NCBI RefSeq assembly: GCF_025399795.1
Contig: NZ_JAODTZ010000012.1
Location: forward strand, 62,001-126,000
DNA from: Streptomyces rhizosphaerihabitans
GTDB lineage: Bacteria; Actinomycetota; Actinomycetes; Streptomycetales; Streptomycetaceae
Direction of reading: 5' to 3'
DNA length: 64,000 bases
Part shown: one piece after another, positions 32,707 through 42,358 of the stretch
How the letters are laid out: each line of letters starts with the position of its first letter
Numbering within the stretch: the first letter of the stretch is position 1
Program-made: the position numbers and the translations under genes
Notes under the pieces: model-generated
Told to the model about the DNA's origin: nothing
Database searches by the model: none
What the model saw: only the letters and a program-made list of their open reading frames with translations

Positions 32707-33939
32707 TCAGAGCCAGCGTTTCCGTTTGAAGATGACGTACAGACTGGTGCAGACAACCGCCATCAGGATGATCGCGAAAGGGTACCCGAACACCCAGTGC
32801 AACTCCGGCATGTGGTCGAAGTTCATTCCGTAGATCGTCCCGACCAGTGTCGGGGCGAACAGGATCGCCGCCCAGGAGGAGATCTTCTTGATCTCCTCGT
32901 TCTGTTCGAAACCCGCCTCCGCCAACGCCCGCATCTCGGCGTTCTGTTGCTGGGTGACCAGCGTCGCGTTGACGGTGAGGATGTCGGTGAGGGCTTGACG
33001 GAAACCGTCGACGCGTTCGCTGGTGTGGGTGACGTGGTCGGCGACGTCGCGGAGGTAGCGCTGGAGCTCCTCGTCCGTGCGGTACTTGGCGAAACCGGCC
33101 ATCAGGCTGTGCAGCATGCTGACCAGCGGGCGGGTGGCACGCTGGAACTCGACCATCTCGCGCGAGAGTTCGTAGATGCGGCGGGACACCGCCGGGTCGC
33201 CGCGGAAGACCTCGGTCTCGATCTCGTCGATGTCGTTCTGGACGCCGGAGACCACCGGGACGTAGCCGTCGACGACGGAGTCGAGGATCGCGTAGAGGAC
33301 GGCCTCCGGACCGAGCCTCAGCAGCTCCGGGCTGCCCTCCATGCGGCGGCGCACCGCCGAGAGGTCCGGTGCCGCGCCGTGCCGGACCGTGATCACGAAG
33401 TCCGGTCCCACGAACACGTGCAGTTCGCCGAAGTCGACCTCCTCGACCGCGTCCAGATAACGGGCGGCGCTCAGCACGACGAAGAGCGTCTCGCCGTAGC
33501 GCTCCAGCTTCGGCCGCTGATGCGCCTCCATCGCGTCCTCGACGGCCAGCGGATGCAGGTCGAACTCGGCTGCCAGCGAGAGGAGTTCGGTCTCCGTCGG
33601 ACGGGCCAGGCCGATCCACGCCATACCGTCCGGCTGTTCGCGCAGCTCACGGAAGGTCTCGGCCAGCGACGCGGGCGTCGACACCCGTACCCCGTCGCGG
33701 TAGAGCGCGGACTGGACGACGCTGGCGACCTCGGCGGGTTCTGGCGCGGGAGGGGAGTCGAGCGGCGCCGGAGGCTGCGGCGGCGGCGCGGACGGCGGGG
33801 TCAGGGCGCGCCGCCAGAGGGACTTCCGCGTGGCCTTCGCGCCCTTCGAGCCCTCGGGGTTCCTCGTCTCCGGGGAGCCGTCCGCGTCCCTGGTGCTTTT
33901 CCGGTTCTTCGAGGCTTGGCGGGCGCGTCGCTCGGACAT
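32707..33939 (-). CDS. corA: CorA family magnesium/divalent cation transporter
   Basis: The product is 410 aa. A Pro/Lys-rich cytoplasmic N-terminus of ~70 residues precedes the funnel domain, then a long helix and two C-terminal transmembrane helices. The selectivity motif GMNFDHMPE follows the first helix (GTIYGMNF), and the protein ends in KRKRW, as usual for CorA. It would import Mg2+ (or Co2+/Ni2+) as a pentamer in the cytoplasmic membrane. It stands alone, divergent from the winged-helix gene. Confidence 0.92.
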   Translation of the reverse strand: MSERRARQASKNRKSTRDADGSPETRNPEGSKGAKATRKSLWRRALTPPSAPPPQPPAPLDSPPAPEPAEVASVVQSALYRDGVRVSTPASLAETFRELREQPDGMAWIGLARPTETELLSLAAEFDLHPLAVEDAMEAHQRPKLERYGETLFVVLSAARYLDAVEEVDFGELHVFVGPDFVITVRHGAAPDLSAVRRRMEGSPELLRLGPEAVLYAILDSVVDGYVPVVSGVQNDIDEIETEVFRGDPAVSRRIYELSREMVEFQRATRPLVSMLHSLMAGFAKYRTDEELQRYLRDVADHVTHTSERVDGFRQALTDILTVNATLVTQQQNAEMRALAEAGFEQNEEIKKISSWAAILFAPTLVGTIYGMNFDHMPELHWVFGYPFAIILMAVVCTSLYVIFKRKRWL

Positions 33940-34091
33940 CGCGGCTGCCTCCAGGGTCGAACGTACGTCTGTGTGATCACGGAGCAGGATATACGGGGCA
34001 AACGTTCAGTGAGTGGTCGGCGGCATCGGGATCGGGATCGGGTGGGAGTTGCGGACAGGGGGTGTCCGCAAACGGCGTTAGCGTGCCGGAC

Positions 34092-35198
34092 ATGACGAAG
34101 ACGACCGCGACGGCCCCCGTGCTCGGGACCCGCGCCCTCAACCGCGCGACCCTCGACCGTCAGCTCCTGCTGCGCCGCTCCCCGCTGTCCGCGACGACCG
34201 CCGTCGAGCATCTCCTCGGCCTCCAGGCACAGAACGTGAAGCCGCCGTACTACGCCCTTGCCGCCCGGCTGGACGGCTTCCGGCCCGAGCAGCTGTCGGC
34301 CGCCATGGGCGCACGCGAGGTCGTCCGGATCGTCACCATGCGCTCCACCATCCACACGCACACCGCCGAGGACGTCCTCACCCTGCGTCCGCTGGTGCAG
34401 GCCGCCCGCGACCGGGAGCTGGGCCAGTTCCGCAAGGGACTCGTCGGCGTCGATCTGGAGCGGCTCGCCACGATCAGCCGTGAGCTGGTGGAGACCGAGC
34501 CGCGCACCATGAAGCAGCTGCGCGAGGCGCTGCTCGCAAAGTGGCCGGACGCCGACCCGTTCGCCCTGTCCGTCGCGGCCCGCTGCACCCTGCCGCTCGT
34601 CCAGGTCACCCCGCGCGGTCTGTGGGGCCGCAGCGGTCAGGTCGCCCTCACCACCGCCGAGCACTGGCTGGGCCGCTCCGCGGAGCCGGCCCCGGCACCC
34701 GACGCGACCGTGCTGCGCTATCTCACCGCCTTCGGCCCCGCCTCGGTCAAGGACATGCAGACCTGGGCCGGTCTGACCCGGCTCCGTGAGGTCTTCGAGC
34801 GGCTCCGGCCCAGCTTGACGACGTTCCGTGACGAGAGCGGCGTGGAACTCTTCGACCTTCCCGGCGCGTCCCGGCCCGACGCCGACACCCCTGCCCCGCC
34901 GCGCTTCCTGCCCGAGTTCGACAATCTGCTGCTGTCCCACGCCGACCGCTCCCGGGTCGTCCCCGCCGACCTCAAGGGGCGCACCTGGCAGGGAAATCAG
35001 GCCTACTGCACCCTGCTCGTCGACGGCTTCCTGTCCGGCCTGTGGAAGCTGGAGGAGGGCGCGCTCGTCGTCGAGCCCTTCGGCAGGCTCACGAAGGCGC
35101 AGCGGGACGAGGTCACGGCGGAGGGGGAGCGGATGCTCGCGACGATGCACGAGGGGGAGGGGCACGACGTCCGGTTCGGCACGGTCGCACGGCCCTGA
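34092..35198 (+). CDS. Winged helix DNA-binding domain protein (HTH_42, AlkZ/YcaQ-like)
   Basis: The product is 368 aa. LRRSPLSATTAVEHLLGLQAQ, then REVVRIVTMRSTIHTHTAEDV and later LLSHADRSRVVPAD match the HTH_42 family, whose studied members (AlkZ, YcaQ) are DNA glycosylases that unhook interstrand crosslinks and bulky adducts. A catalytic Gln pair of the QxQ type can be read in GLQAQN near residue 47. I start at the ATG 34092; upstream GTG codons are possible. The gene is monocistronic and ends before a hairpin array. Confidence 0.8.
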   Translation: MTKTTATAPVLGTRALNRATLDRQLLLRRSPLSATTAVEHLLGLQAQNVKPPYYALAARLDGFRPEQLSAAMGAREVVRIVTMRSTIHTHTAEDVLTLRPLVQAARDRELGQFRKGLVGVDLERLATISRELVETEPRTMKQLREALLAKWPDADPFALSVAARCTLPLVQVTPRGLWGRSGQVALTTAEHWLGRSAEPAPAPDATVLRYLTAFGPASVKDMQTWAGLTRLREVFERLRPSLTTFRDESGVELFDLPGASRPDADTPAPPRFLPEFDNLLLSHADRSRVVPADLKGRTWQGNQAYCTLLVDGFLSGLWKLEEGALVVEPFGRLTKAQRDEVTAEGERMLATMHEGEGHDVRFGTVARP

Positions 35199-35240
35199 GG
35201 CCTCGTCGCGGTGTGCGACATCAAGTGGGTCGACCTGAGG

Positions 35241-35288
35241 TGCCGGCGGACGGTTGGGGGGCTGCGGGGAAGCAGCCGTCCGCCGGCA
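35241..35288 (+). terminator. Hairpin downstream of the winged-helix gene
   Basis: A perfect 13-bp repeat TGCCGGCGGACGG / CCGTCCGCCGGCA (35241-35253, 35276-35288) encloses a second GCTGC/GCAGC stem. It starts 42 bp after the stop and probably acts as a T-less terminator. Confidence 0.55.
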
Positions 35289-35361
35289 AGTGCGAGGGCC
35301 ACCGAAGTCGAGGCCGAGGGGGAGAACGGACTGGCGACCCAGGACCTGTCCTTAAGTGGAT

Positions 35362-35411
35362 GAGGGGCGTTGCGGGCCGCTCGTGGAGGCTCGCAACGCC
35401 CCTCGGCTTTT
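35362..35411 (+). terminator. Intrinsic terminator with T-tract
   Basis: GAGGGGCGTTGCG (35362-35374) pairs with CGCAACGCCCCTC (35392-35404), followed by GGCTTTT. It terminates rightward transcription and, by its symmetry, may also serve the leftward trypsin gene that ends at 35443. Confidence 0.75.
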
Positions 35412-35442
35412 ACCTGAGGGGTACTCAGGAGATCATCGATTA

Positions 35443-36234
35443 CTACGAGTTGACCTGTGTGGTCACCAGGCTGGAGAACGTCGTCAGGCGGGTGTAGACA
35501 CCCGGGTAGCCGGCCTCGGCGCAGCCTTCGCCCCAGGAGGTGATGCCGGCCAGCACACCGCCGATGAGCAGCGGGCCGCCGCTGTCGCCCTGGCAGGTGT
35601 CGACGCCGCCGGCGGTGTAACCGGCGCAGACCATGTCGGAGGCCACGTAGTCGGAGCCGTACGAGCTCGCACAGCTGGAGTTGGACACGATCGGTACGGT
35701 CGCGGTGCGCAGTTGGTTGGAGGAGCTGCCGTTCTCCGAGGTGGTGCCCCAGCCGACGATGCGGGCCGTGGTGCCGGTCGCGTACAGGCCGGTGTCCGAG
35801 GAGGCGACGTACTTCGCCGGGGTGTACGACATCGACGTCGACAGGGTCAGTACGGCCACGTCGTCGCCGTTGGTGGCGTCCGTGTAGCCGGGGTTGATCC
35901 AGATCTTGCTGACCTTGCTGACGGTGCCGTTCGTGCCGTTGAGGTAGGTCCTGCCGCCCACCACGCGGATGCTGCCGGTGGTCTCGCCGGACATGCAGTG
36001 GGCGGCGGTCACGACCTTGTTGGCGGCGACGAGGGTGCCGCCGCAGAACTGGTTCTGCGAGGCGTCGGTGATCTGCATCATGAACGGGTACGCGGTCGTC
36101 GTGGTCGTCGTGCCGCCGACGATGGGCTGGGGCGCGGCTGCGGCGGAGGGGGCGCCGAGCAGCGTGGTCGCGGCGGCTGCGGCGGTCGCCGCACAGACGG
36201 CGGCGGTCTTTTTGACGCGGTTGAGCCCGAACAT
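35443..36234 (-). CDS. Secreted trypsin-like serine protease (S1 family)
   Basis: The product is 263 aa with a Sec-type signal peptide (RVKKTAAVCAATAAAAATTLL, cleavage after an AAA/APQP stretch), a very short propeptide and the activated N-terminus IVGG. The catalytic triad is His in VVTAAHCM, Asp in GDDVAVL and Ser in CQGDSGGP. Six cysteines can form the three usual disulfides, and the Asp six residues before the catalytic Ser predicts Arg/Lys specificity. It closely resembles the Streptomyces griseus trypsin group. It is transcribed alone. Confidence 0.93.
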   Translation of the reverse strand: MFGLNRVKKTAAVCAATAAAAATTLLGAPSAAAAPQPIVGGTTTTTTAYPFMMQITDASQNQFCGGTLVAANKVVTAAHCMSGETTGSIRVVGGRTYLNGTNGTVSKVSKIWINPGYTDATNGDDVAVLTLSTSMSYTPAKYVASSDTGLYATGTTARIVGWGTTSENGSSSNQLRTATVPIVSNSSCASSYGSDYVASDMVCAGYTAGGVDTCQGDSGGPLLIGGVLAGITSWGEGCAEAGYPGVYTRLTTFSSLVTTQVNS

Positions 36235-36723
36235 CGGTCTCCTTGAAAGTTGCCGGTGGGGGGACGCGCGGGTGTGGGGGGTGAGTCACGACGCCTCTGG
36301 GTGGGGTGTCGTGTGCCCGAGCGAGCGGCACGGCCACACGCTAGGGCGTGGGACCGCTCCCTCTCTATGAGGGAACCCCCTAGTGGAGATGGGGGAGGGA
36401 AAACCCTTGCCCGGGGCGAGCGGTGTTTGACGCGGGCGCCGTCCGGTTGGTCCCGGCCCGGGAGCCTCGCCCGTCTGACGCCCGTTCACCCGAAGGAGTC
36501 ACCCAGGAGCTCTACCGCCCTGGCCCGGAGCTCTACCGTTCCAGTCCGCAGTGTCACCGTTCCGGCCCGCAGTCTCACCGGTCCGGCCCCTTCCCGCCGG
36601 AGGCCCCGTCACCGTCTCGCTCGCGGCCTCAGCGGTCCGCCGGCCTCCCACCAGGGGCTGTGCCATGGCTCCGGCCGCCGGTCCAGCCGAGTCGGCCGTT
36701 TTCCGCCCTGGCCACCGCAGGCC
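36235..36723 (+). other. Intergenic region with tandem repeats
   Basis: No gene is supported over 489 bp. It contains the likely promoter region of the trypsin gene near 36240-36400 and the 21-bp tandem repeats at 36507-36590. A 126-codon open frame (36423-36803) runs antisense into the LAL regulator and has no family resemblance. Confidence 0.45.
36507..36590 (+). repeat. Four tandem 21-bp repeats
   Basis: Units start at 36507, 36528, 36549 and 36570 with the consensus (g/c)AGctcTaCCGttCCgGcCCG. The first two and last two units are most alike. In the plus frame they would encode a 7-residue repeat (ELYRPGP, ELYRSSP, QCHRSGP, QSHRSGP), but there is no sign that the frame is expressed. Confidence 0.75.
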
Positions 36724-39567
36724 TCAGTCGGGCCTGCGTTCCGCCGCCAGCCGCACGATGTCCACCCGTGACCGTATTCCCAGTTTCCGGTACACCCGGG
36801 TGAGGGTGGCCTCCACGGTCTTCACGCTGATGAACAGGCGCGCGGCGATCTCGCGGTTGGTGGCGCCCTCCATGACGAGGGCGGCGACCTGGCGCTCGGT
36901 CGCCGCGAGGGTGTTGAGGGCGGCGGAGGCGAGGGGCGGAGCGACCGGAGGGGGCGCGGACGCCGTCTCCACCTGACGGAGCCAGGGCAGCGCACGGCAC
37001 CGGCGGAACAGACGGGCGGCTTCGTCGTAGGACGTGGGTCCCGGGACGGGGGTCCCCCCTGCCCTGGCGGAGCCGAGAGCTTGGGGGAGGGTGCGCAGAC
37101 CGGCGAGGGCGTACGCGGCGCGGGCCTCCTCAAGGCCGTAGCCCAGCTTGCCGAGGCGGTCCTGCGCTGACGCCAACTGGCGTTCCGCGGGCCCCTGTTC
37201 GCCGCGCGCGGCCCGGACCAGGGCCTCGGCGCGGTCGAGCACGGCGAGCACGCTCTCGCGCTCCAGCCGCAGCGCGCGCCGGCGGGTCACGTCGATGACG
37301 TCCTGTGCTTCCGCGGTCTCCCCGATCCTGACCAGGGCCTCGGCGAGGTCGCCGTGCCAGCGGCCGCGGGCGGGGTCGATGACACCGAGCCCCTCCTCCA
37401 ACTCCCGGACCCGGCGCAGGGAGTGGACCGCGGCGGACGCGTCCCCGGCGACCAGCTGGGCGTGCCCGAGGGCGCCCAGGGCGCGCGAGAGATAGACCAG
37501 GTCGCCGTCCTCCTCGGCGCGGTCCACCGCCTCGTGGGCGAGGGCGAGCGCCCGGTCCACGTCACCGCCCGCCGCCTCGGTGAGTGAGGTGAGCATGGCG
37601 GTGGCCGCCTCGCCGATGCCGGTGTCACGGGCCAGCCTGAGGCTCTCCCGGGCCAGGTCCAGGGCGCGGCCGCAGTGCCCTGAGCGCAGTTCGGTCTCGG
37701 CGAGGCCGCGCAGGAAGTGCAGTTCGCTCTCGACCATGCCGCGCCGCTGGACCTCGCGCAGCAGTGCGGTGATGGCCGTACGGGCCTCGGCGAGCCGGTC
37801 GCCCATGACGAGCCAGCGGAAGCGGGCGGCACCGGCGCCGTTGTGGTCGCAGGCGACCCGGGGGTCCTGCGGCTCGCGCATGGCCCGCTGGATGGTCGAC
37901 GGTGCGTCCGGATGCCCCATCAGGGTCTCCATCTGCGCCTGGAAGCCGAGCGCGAGGAGTTCGGTGCGCCGGTCCCCGGCGCGTGCCGCGAGCCGTGCGG
38001 CCCGGGCGGCCTCCTCGCGTGCCTTGGTCATCTCGCCGTCCATGAGCAGGGCACGCCAGGCGAGTTGGTAGCGGACGAGGGCGAGCAGGCCGGGGTCGTC
38101 GCCCGCGTCGGCGAGCGCCTGCGGGAAGACGGCGTCGATCTCGGACATGGCCTGTCCGGCGGCGTCGACGACGACCATCCAGGCCCGGACCCGGTCGGCG
38201 GGGGCGGTGGCCCGGGACAGCACCTGGCGCGCGATGTCCCGCGCGAGGTCCGTCTCCCCTGCCGTCAGCGCGTCCTCGGCCGCCTGCAGGCGCCGTTCGT
38301 CCGGGCCCGGCCGGATGTCGGCCGGGGTGTGCCGGGCGGCGAGCAGCCCGAGCCCGACGGCGACGGAGGGGGCGCCGCGGTCACGGGCGGCGGTCGCCGC
38401 CTCGCCGAGCCGGGCGGCGACCGCGGGGTCCGTGCCGGTGGTGGCCAGCGCGAGGTGCCGGGCCCGCTCGATGGGATCGGAGGCCGCGCGGGACAGGGCG
38501 GCGTGCGCGGCGCGCCGCTCCTGGGCGTCGGCCTCCGCGTACAGGGCGGCCGAGACGAGGGGGTGCGCGAAGCGGATGCCGGGTGTCTCGCGTTCGGTGG
38601 CCAGGAGTCCGAGGGCGGTGGCCGAGGCCGTCTCCGCCTCGGCGTTCTCCCGGCCCGCGGCGTGCAGCAGGGCGAGTGTCGGGCGGGCTCCCGCGCTCAC
38701 CACCAGCAGGGTGCGGCGGGCCTCGGCGGACAGCATGTCCAGACGGCTGAGGACGAGCGCGCGCAGTGACGTCGGCACGGGGAGCGGCTCGCCGGGGGAC
38801 GGCCGGGTCGGGGACTCGGCGAGGGCGCGGCCCAGCTCCAGGGCGAAGAGCGGGTTGCCGCCGCTGGTGCGGTGGATGTCGCGCACGGTGGAGCGGGGCA
38901 GACCGGTGTAGCCGCGCTGTCCGAGGAGTTCGGCCACCTGGGTGCGGGCCAGCGGGGCGACCCGCAGGGCCAGGGTCTCCGGCGGGGACGCGCGTAGAAA
39001 GCGGTCGTGGTCCTGTGCCTGCGGCTCGGTCTCCGTACGGACCGCGCAGAGCATGCGGACCGGCGTGCCGCCGAGCCTGCGGGCGGCGAATCCGAGCAGC
39101 TCGGCGCTGGCCGGGTCGAGCCACTGCAGGTCGTCGGCGACGATCAGCACCGGGCCCTGGGCGGCCAGGGCGCGGAACGCCGACAGCACCGCGAGCCGCA
39201 GCGCGAGACCGTCGCGCTGGAGGGTGGATTCGCCGCGGCCGGTGAGCGCGGATTCCAGGGCGGTGCGCTGTGGCGCGGGCAGCCGGTCGGCGATCTCGTC
39301 GACGACCAGACCGAGGAGGTCGGCCAGCGCGAGGAAGGGGAGATGGGATTCGGACTCGGTGGCCGAGCACCGCAGGACGGTGCGGGCCGATTCGGCGCAT
39401 TCGGCGGCCAACGCCCGCAGGACGGTCGACTTTCCAATTCCCGCCGGCCCGTGCACGAGCACACTGCCGCCGCCGGAGAGCTGCTCACGAGCCCCCGCGA
39501 AGAGTTCCTCCCGGCCGATGACCAGGTCGGGGCGCGGTCTCGCAGGTTCCTTGAAGTCCCCTCGCAC
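36724..39567 (-). CDS. LAL-type LuxR family transcriptional regulator with AAA ATPase
   Basis: The product is 947 aa. The N-terminal ATPase has Walker A HGPAGIGKST (~35) and Walker B VLIVADDLQW, followed by a winged-helix/TPR-like helical middle. A C-terminal LuxR HTH reads ATERQVAALVMEGATNREIA and ISVKTVEATLTRVYRKLG. Such LAL regulators (MalT-like) activate catabolic or antibiotic genes. I take the GTG at 39567 (AGGGGA 9 nt upstream) rather than the TTG at 39603. A less GC-rich 157-bp gap separates it from the next regulator. It may control the trypsin gene downstream or a distant target. Confidence 0.9.
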   Translation of the reverse strand: MRGDFKEPARPRPDLVIGREELFAGAREQLSGGGSVLVHGPAGIGKSTVLRALAAECAESARTVLRCSATESESHLPFLALADLLGLVVDEIADRLPAPQRTALESALTGRGESTLQRDGLALRLAVLSAFRALAAQGPVLIVADDLQWLDPASAELLGFAARRLGGTPVRMLCAVRTETEPQAQDHDRFLRASPPETLALRVAPLARTQVAELLGQRGYTGLPRSTVRDIHRTSGGNPLFALELGRALAESPTRPSPGEPLPVPTSLRALVLSRLDMLSAEARRTLLVVSAGARPTLALLHAAGRENAEAETASATALGLLATERETPGIRFAHPLVSAALYAEADAQERRAAHAALSRAASDPIERARHLALATTGTDPAVAARLGEAATAARDRGAPSVAVGLGLLAARHTPADIRPGPDERRLQAAEDALTAGETDLARDIARQVLSRATAPADRVRAWMVVVDAAGQAMSEIDAVFPQALADAGDDPGLLALVRYQLAWRALLMDGEMTKAREEAARAARLAARAGDRRTELLALGFQAQMETLMGHPDAPSTIQRAMREPQDPRVACDHNGAGAARFRWLVMGDRLAEARTAITALLREVQRRGMVESELHFLRGLAETELRSGHCGRALDLARESLRLARDTGIGEAATAMLTSLTEAAGGDVDRALALAHEAVDRAEEDGDLVYLSRALGALGHAQLVAGDASAAVHSLRRVRELEEGLGVIDPARGRWHGDLAEALVRIGETAEAQDVIDVTRRRALRLERESVLAVLDRAEALVRAARGEQGPAERQLASAQDRLGKLGYGLEEARAAYALAGLRTLPQALGSARAGGTPVPGPTSYDEAARLFRRCRALPWLRQVETASAPPPVAPPLASAALNTLAATERQVAALVMEGATNREIAARLFISVKTVEATLTRVYRKLGIRSRVDIVRLAAERRPD

Positions 39568-39724
39568 GGTCACCGCTCCCCTCGTGTGTCGTGTCCTGGC
39601 CAATATTAGGCAATGTCTCTTTGAATTTCGGACAGTCTGGGTGGTGAGGGAAATAACAGATGTCGCGCATAAGTCATTTCACGGTCCGGCCGATTGAATG
39701 GGGAGCGCCAGAACGGGTGGTCCG

Positions 39725-40576
39725 CTAGGGCAGCACACCGGCCCGGCGCGCCGCGACGACCGCCTCCAGGCGGGTGCGCGCGCCCAGCCTGCGCATCGCC
39801 GAGCGCAGATACCCCTTGACCGTCTCCGGCCGGAGCCCGAGCCGTTCGGCGGCGGCCGCGTTGGTCGCGCCGGCCGCGACACAGGCGAGGACGTCCACCT
39901 CGCGCGGAGCGAGTCCGACCTCGCGCGGCGCCCCCGCGGACGGTGCCGCCGCGTCGGCCAACCGGCCGCACACGGAGAGGAGTTCGGCGCGCAGTTCCGG
40001 GTCGGCGATCCGTGGGGCGAGTGCCCGCAGCGTCCCGTGCGCCTCGCGGACCTCCTCCCATGCCGCGCCTCCCGTGACTCCCGCCGCCGGACCGGGTTCA
40101 CGGACGACACCGAGCAGATCACGCGCCTGGTCCCGGACGACCAGCGCCTGCTCCACGTCCCGGGCCGCCGCCACGGCCGCTCCCAGCGTGCGGTCGCCCA
40201 GGGGCTGGGCCGTCCGCAGAGCGCCGTACAGCACCCCGCGCACCCGGCGCCGTACGACAACGGGAACCGCGAGGACCGAACACAGCCCCTCCGTGGCCAC
40301 CGCCGTGTCGTACTCGTGGCTGATCTTCCGGGAGGCCGAGTAGTCGCTCACCGCGCAGGGCCGGGCGAGGGCGACCGCCTTGCCGCCCAGGCCGTTGCCC
40401 GAGGAGACCGCGAGCGCGCTCAGCGCGGGCGTCGCCGTACCGCTCAGCTCACTGATGCGCACCAGGCGGCCGCCGGAGTCCACCAGGCCGCCGAAGGCGA
40501 CCGGCAGCCCCGTGGCACGGCGCAGCCGCACCAGCGCGGCGCGCACTTCCACCGACTCGGCCGTGTCTGCTGCCAC
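39725..40576 (-). CDS. GAF-domain LuxR-type transcriptional regulator
   Basis: The product is 283 aa. An N-terminal GAF-like domain (GLPVAFGGLVDSGG, then GLGGKAVALARPCAVSDY and LCSVLAVPVVV) is followed by a C-terminal LuxR HTH (LAPREVDVLACVAAGATNAA, then LRPETVKGYLRSAMRRLGA). This arrangement is typical of actinomycete regulators divergent from acyl-CoA synthetase operons. It faces such an operon across 102 bp and probably controls it in response to an aromatic or acyl ligand (inference). Confidence 0.88.
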   Translation of the reverse strand: MAADTAESVEVRAALVRLRRATGLPVAFGGLVDSGGRLVRISELSGTATPALSALAVSSGNGLGGKAVALARPCAVSDYSASRKISHEYDTAVATEGLCSVLAVPVVVRRRVRGVLYGALRTAQPLGDRTLGAAVAAARDVEQALVVRDQARDLLGVVREPGPAAGVTGGAAWEEVREAHGTLRALAPRIADPELRAELLSVCGRLADAAAPSAGAPREVGLAPREVDVLACVAAGATNAAAAERLGLRPETVKGYLRSAMRRLGARTRLEAVVAARRAGVLP

Positions 40577-40678
40577 CGGCTCTCCCCTTCATCGCGGCGC
40601 ACCCCCCGTTCGGGGGTGGTGAGACCTGCAACACGGAATACACGATGGTAGGCGGCGGTCCGGCAACGAGGAGGACAC

Positions 40679-42358
40679 ATGACGGCGACAACGGGCAGGG
40701 CGGACGAGTTCCGCACCGCACGGGACTTCCTGCTGGAGCACCGCGCGGACTACACCACGGCCTACGAGGGCTTCAGCTGGCCCCGCCCGGAGCACTTCAA
40801 CTGGGCCCTCGACTGGTTCGACGCCATCGCGCGGGACAACGACCGCACCGCCCTGCACATCGTGGAGGAGGACGGCGAGCGTGTCGAGGTCTCCTTCGCC
40901 GCGATGTCCGAGCGCTCCGACCGGGTGGCCAACTGGCTGCGCGACCGGGGAGTGCGGGCCGAGGACCGCATCCTCGTCATGCTCGGCAACCAGGTCGAGC
41001 TGTGGGAGACGGCCCTCGCCGCGATGAAACTGCGCGCGGTCGTCATCCCGGCCACCCCGCTGCTCGGCCCCGTCGACCTGGCCGACCGGGTCGAACGCGG
41101 CCGGGTGCGGCACGTCGTCGTCCGGGCCGAGGACACCGCGAAGTTCGACGCGGTACCCGGCCGCTACACCCGTATCGCGGTCGGCGGCACCCGGCCCGGC
41201 TGGCAGGCGTACGAGGAGACGGCCGCCGCCGACGCCGCCTTCGAGCCGGACGGCCCCACGCACGCGGACGACCCCCTGATGCTCTACTTCACCTCGGGCA
41301 CCACAGCCCGGCCCAAGCTGGTGGAGCACACCCACGCCTCGTACCCGATCGGCCACCTGACCACCATGTACTGGATCGGGCTCCAGCCCGGGGACGTCCA
41401 TCTGAACATCTCCTCACCCGGCTGGGCCAAGCACGCCTGGTCCAATCTCTTCGCGCCGTGGAACGCGGAGGCGACCGTCTTCCTCTACAACTACACCCGC
41501 TTCGACGCGGGCCGCCTGATGGCCGAGATGGACCGGGCCGGCGTCACCACCTTCTGCGCCCCGCCGACCGTGTGGCGCATGCTCATCCAGGCCGATCTGA
41601 GCCTGCTGCGGACCCCGCCGCGCGAGGTCGTCGCCGCGGGCGAGCCGCTGAACCCCGAGGTCATCGAGCAGGTCCGGCACGCCTGGGGCGTCACCATCCG
41701 GGACGGCTTCGGGCAGACGGAGACCGCCGTCCAGGTGTCCAACAGCCCCGGCCAGCCGCTCAAGACCGGCTCCATGGGCCGGCCCAGCCCCGGCTTCCGC
41801 GTCGAGCTGCTCGACCCGGTCTCGGGCGCGCCCGGCGCGACGGAGGGCGAGATCTCCCTCGACCTGTCCGAGCACCCCGTGGGCCTGATGACCGGATACC
41901 ACGGCGACCCCGACCGTACGGCGGAGGCGATGGCGGGCGGCTACTACCGCACCGGGGACATCGGCTCGCGCGACGCGGACGGCTACATCACCTATGTCGG
42001 CCGTGCCGACGACGTGTTCAAGGCCTCCGACTACAAGATCTCGCCCTTCGAGCTGGAGAGCGCGCTCCTGGAGCACGAGGCGGTCGCCGAGGCCGCCGTG
42101 GTCCCGGCCCCCGATGAGCTGCGCCTCGCCGTACCGAAGGCGTACATCGTCCTCGCGGCCGGGTACGAGCCGGGCCCCGACACCGCCAAGGTGCTCTTCG
42201 AGCACGCGCGTTCGGTCCTGGCGCCGTACAAGCGCATCCGCCGTCTGGAGTTCGGCGAACTTCCCAAGACCGTCTCCGGCAAGATCCGCCGGATCGAGCT
42301 GCGCGAGGCCACGGCCGCCGGCTCGGACGCCGAGTACCGCGAGGAGGACTTCCGGTGA
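40679..42358 (+). CDS. AMP-dependent acyl-CoA synthetase (medium-chain/benzoate-CoA ligase-like)
   Basis: The product is 559 aa. It activates a carboxylic acid as the acyl-adenylate and then forms the CoA thioester. Motifs are the phosphate-binding LYFTSGTTARPKLVEHTH, the A5 motif DGFGQTETA, the A7 motif YYRTGDIG and the catalytic Lys in LPKTVSGKIRR. Overall it resembles the ACSM/benzoate-CoA ligase group rather than acetyl-CoA synthetase. The ATG has GAGGAGG upstream, and the stop overlaps the next start (GTGA). It is divergent from the GAF-LuxR regulator. The substrate is unknown. Confidence 0.88.
   Translation: MTATTGRADEFRTARDFLLEHRADYTTAYEGFSWPRPEHFNWALDWFDAIARDNDRTALHIVEEDGERVEVSFAAMSERSDRVANWLRDRGVRAEDRILVMLGNQVELWETALAAMKLRAVVIPATPLLGPVDLADRVERGRVRHVVVRAEDTAKFDAVPGRYTRIAVGGTRPGWQAYEETAAADAAFEPDGPTHADDPLMLYFTSGTTARPKLVEHTHASYPIGHLTTMYWIGLQPGDVHLNISSPGWAKHAWSNLFAPWNAEATVFLYNYTRFDAGRLMAEMDRAGVTTFCAPPTVWRMLIQADLSLLRTPPREVVAAGEPLNPEVIEQVRHAWGVTIRDGFGQTETAVQVSNSPGQPLKTGSMGRPSPGFRVELLDPVSGAPGATEGEISLDLSEHPVGLMTGYHGDPDRTAEAMAGGYYRTGDIGSRDADGYITYVGRADDVFKASDYKISPFELESALLEHEAVAEAAVVPAPDELRLAVPKAYIVLAAGYEPGPDTAKVLFEHARSVLAPYKRIRRLEFGELPKTVSGKIRRIELREATAAGSDAEYREEDFR

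Noticed and set aside
36423..36803. Plus-strand frame encoding a 7-residue repeat protein
   Set aside because: It runs antisense into the conserved HTH end of the LAL regulator and lacks a ribosome site; only the DNA repeat is reported.
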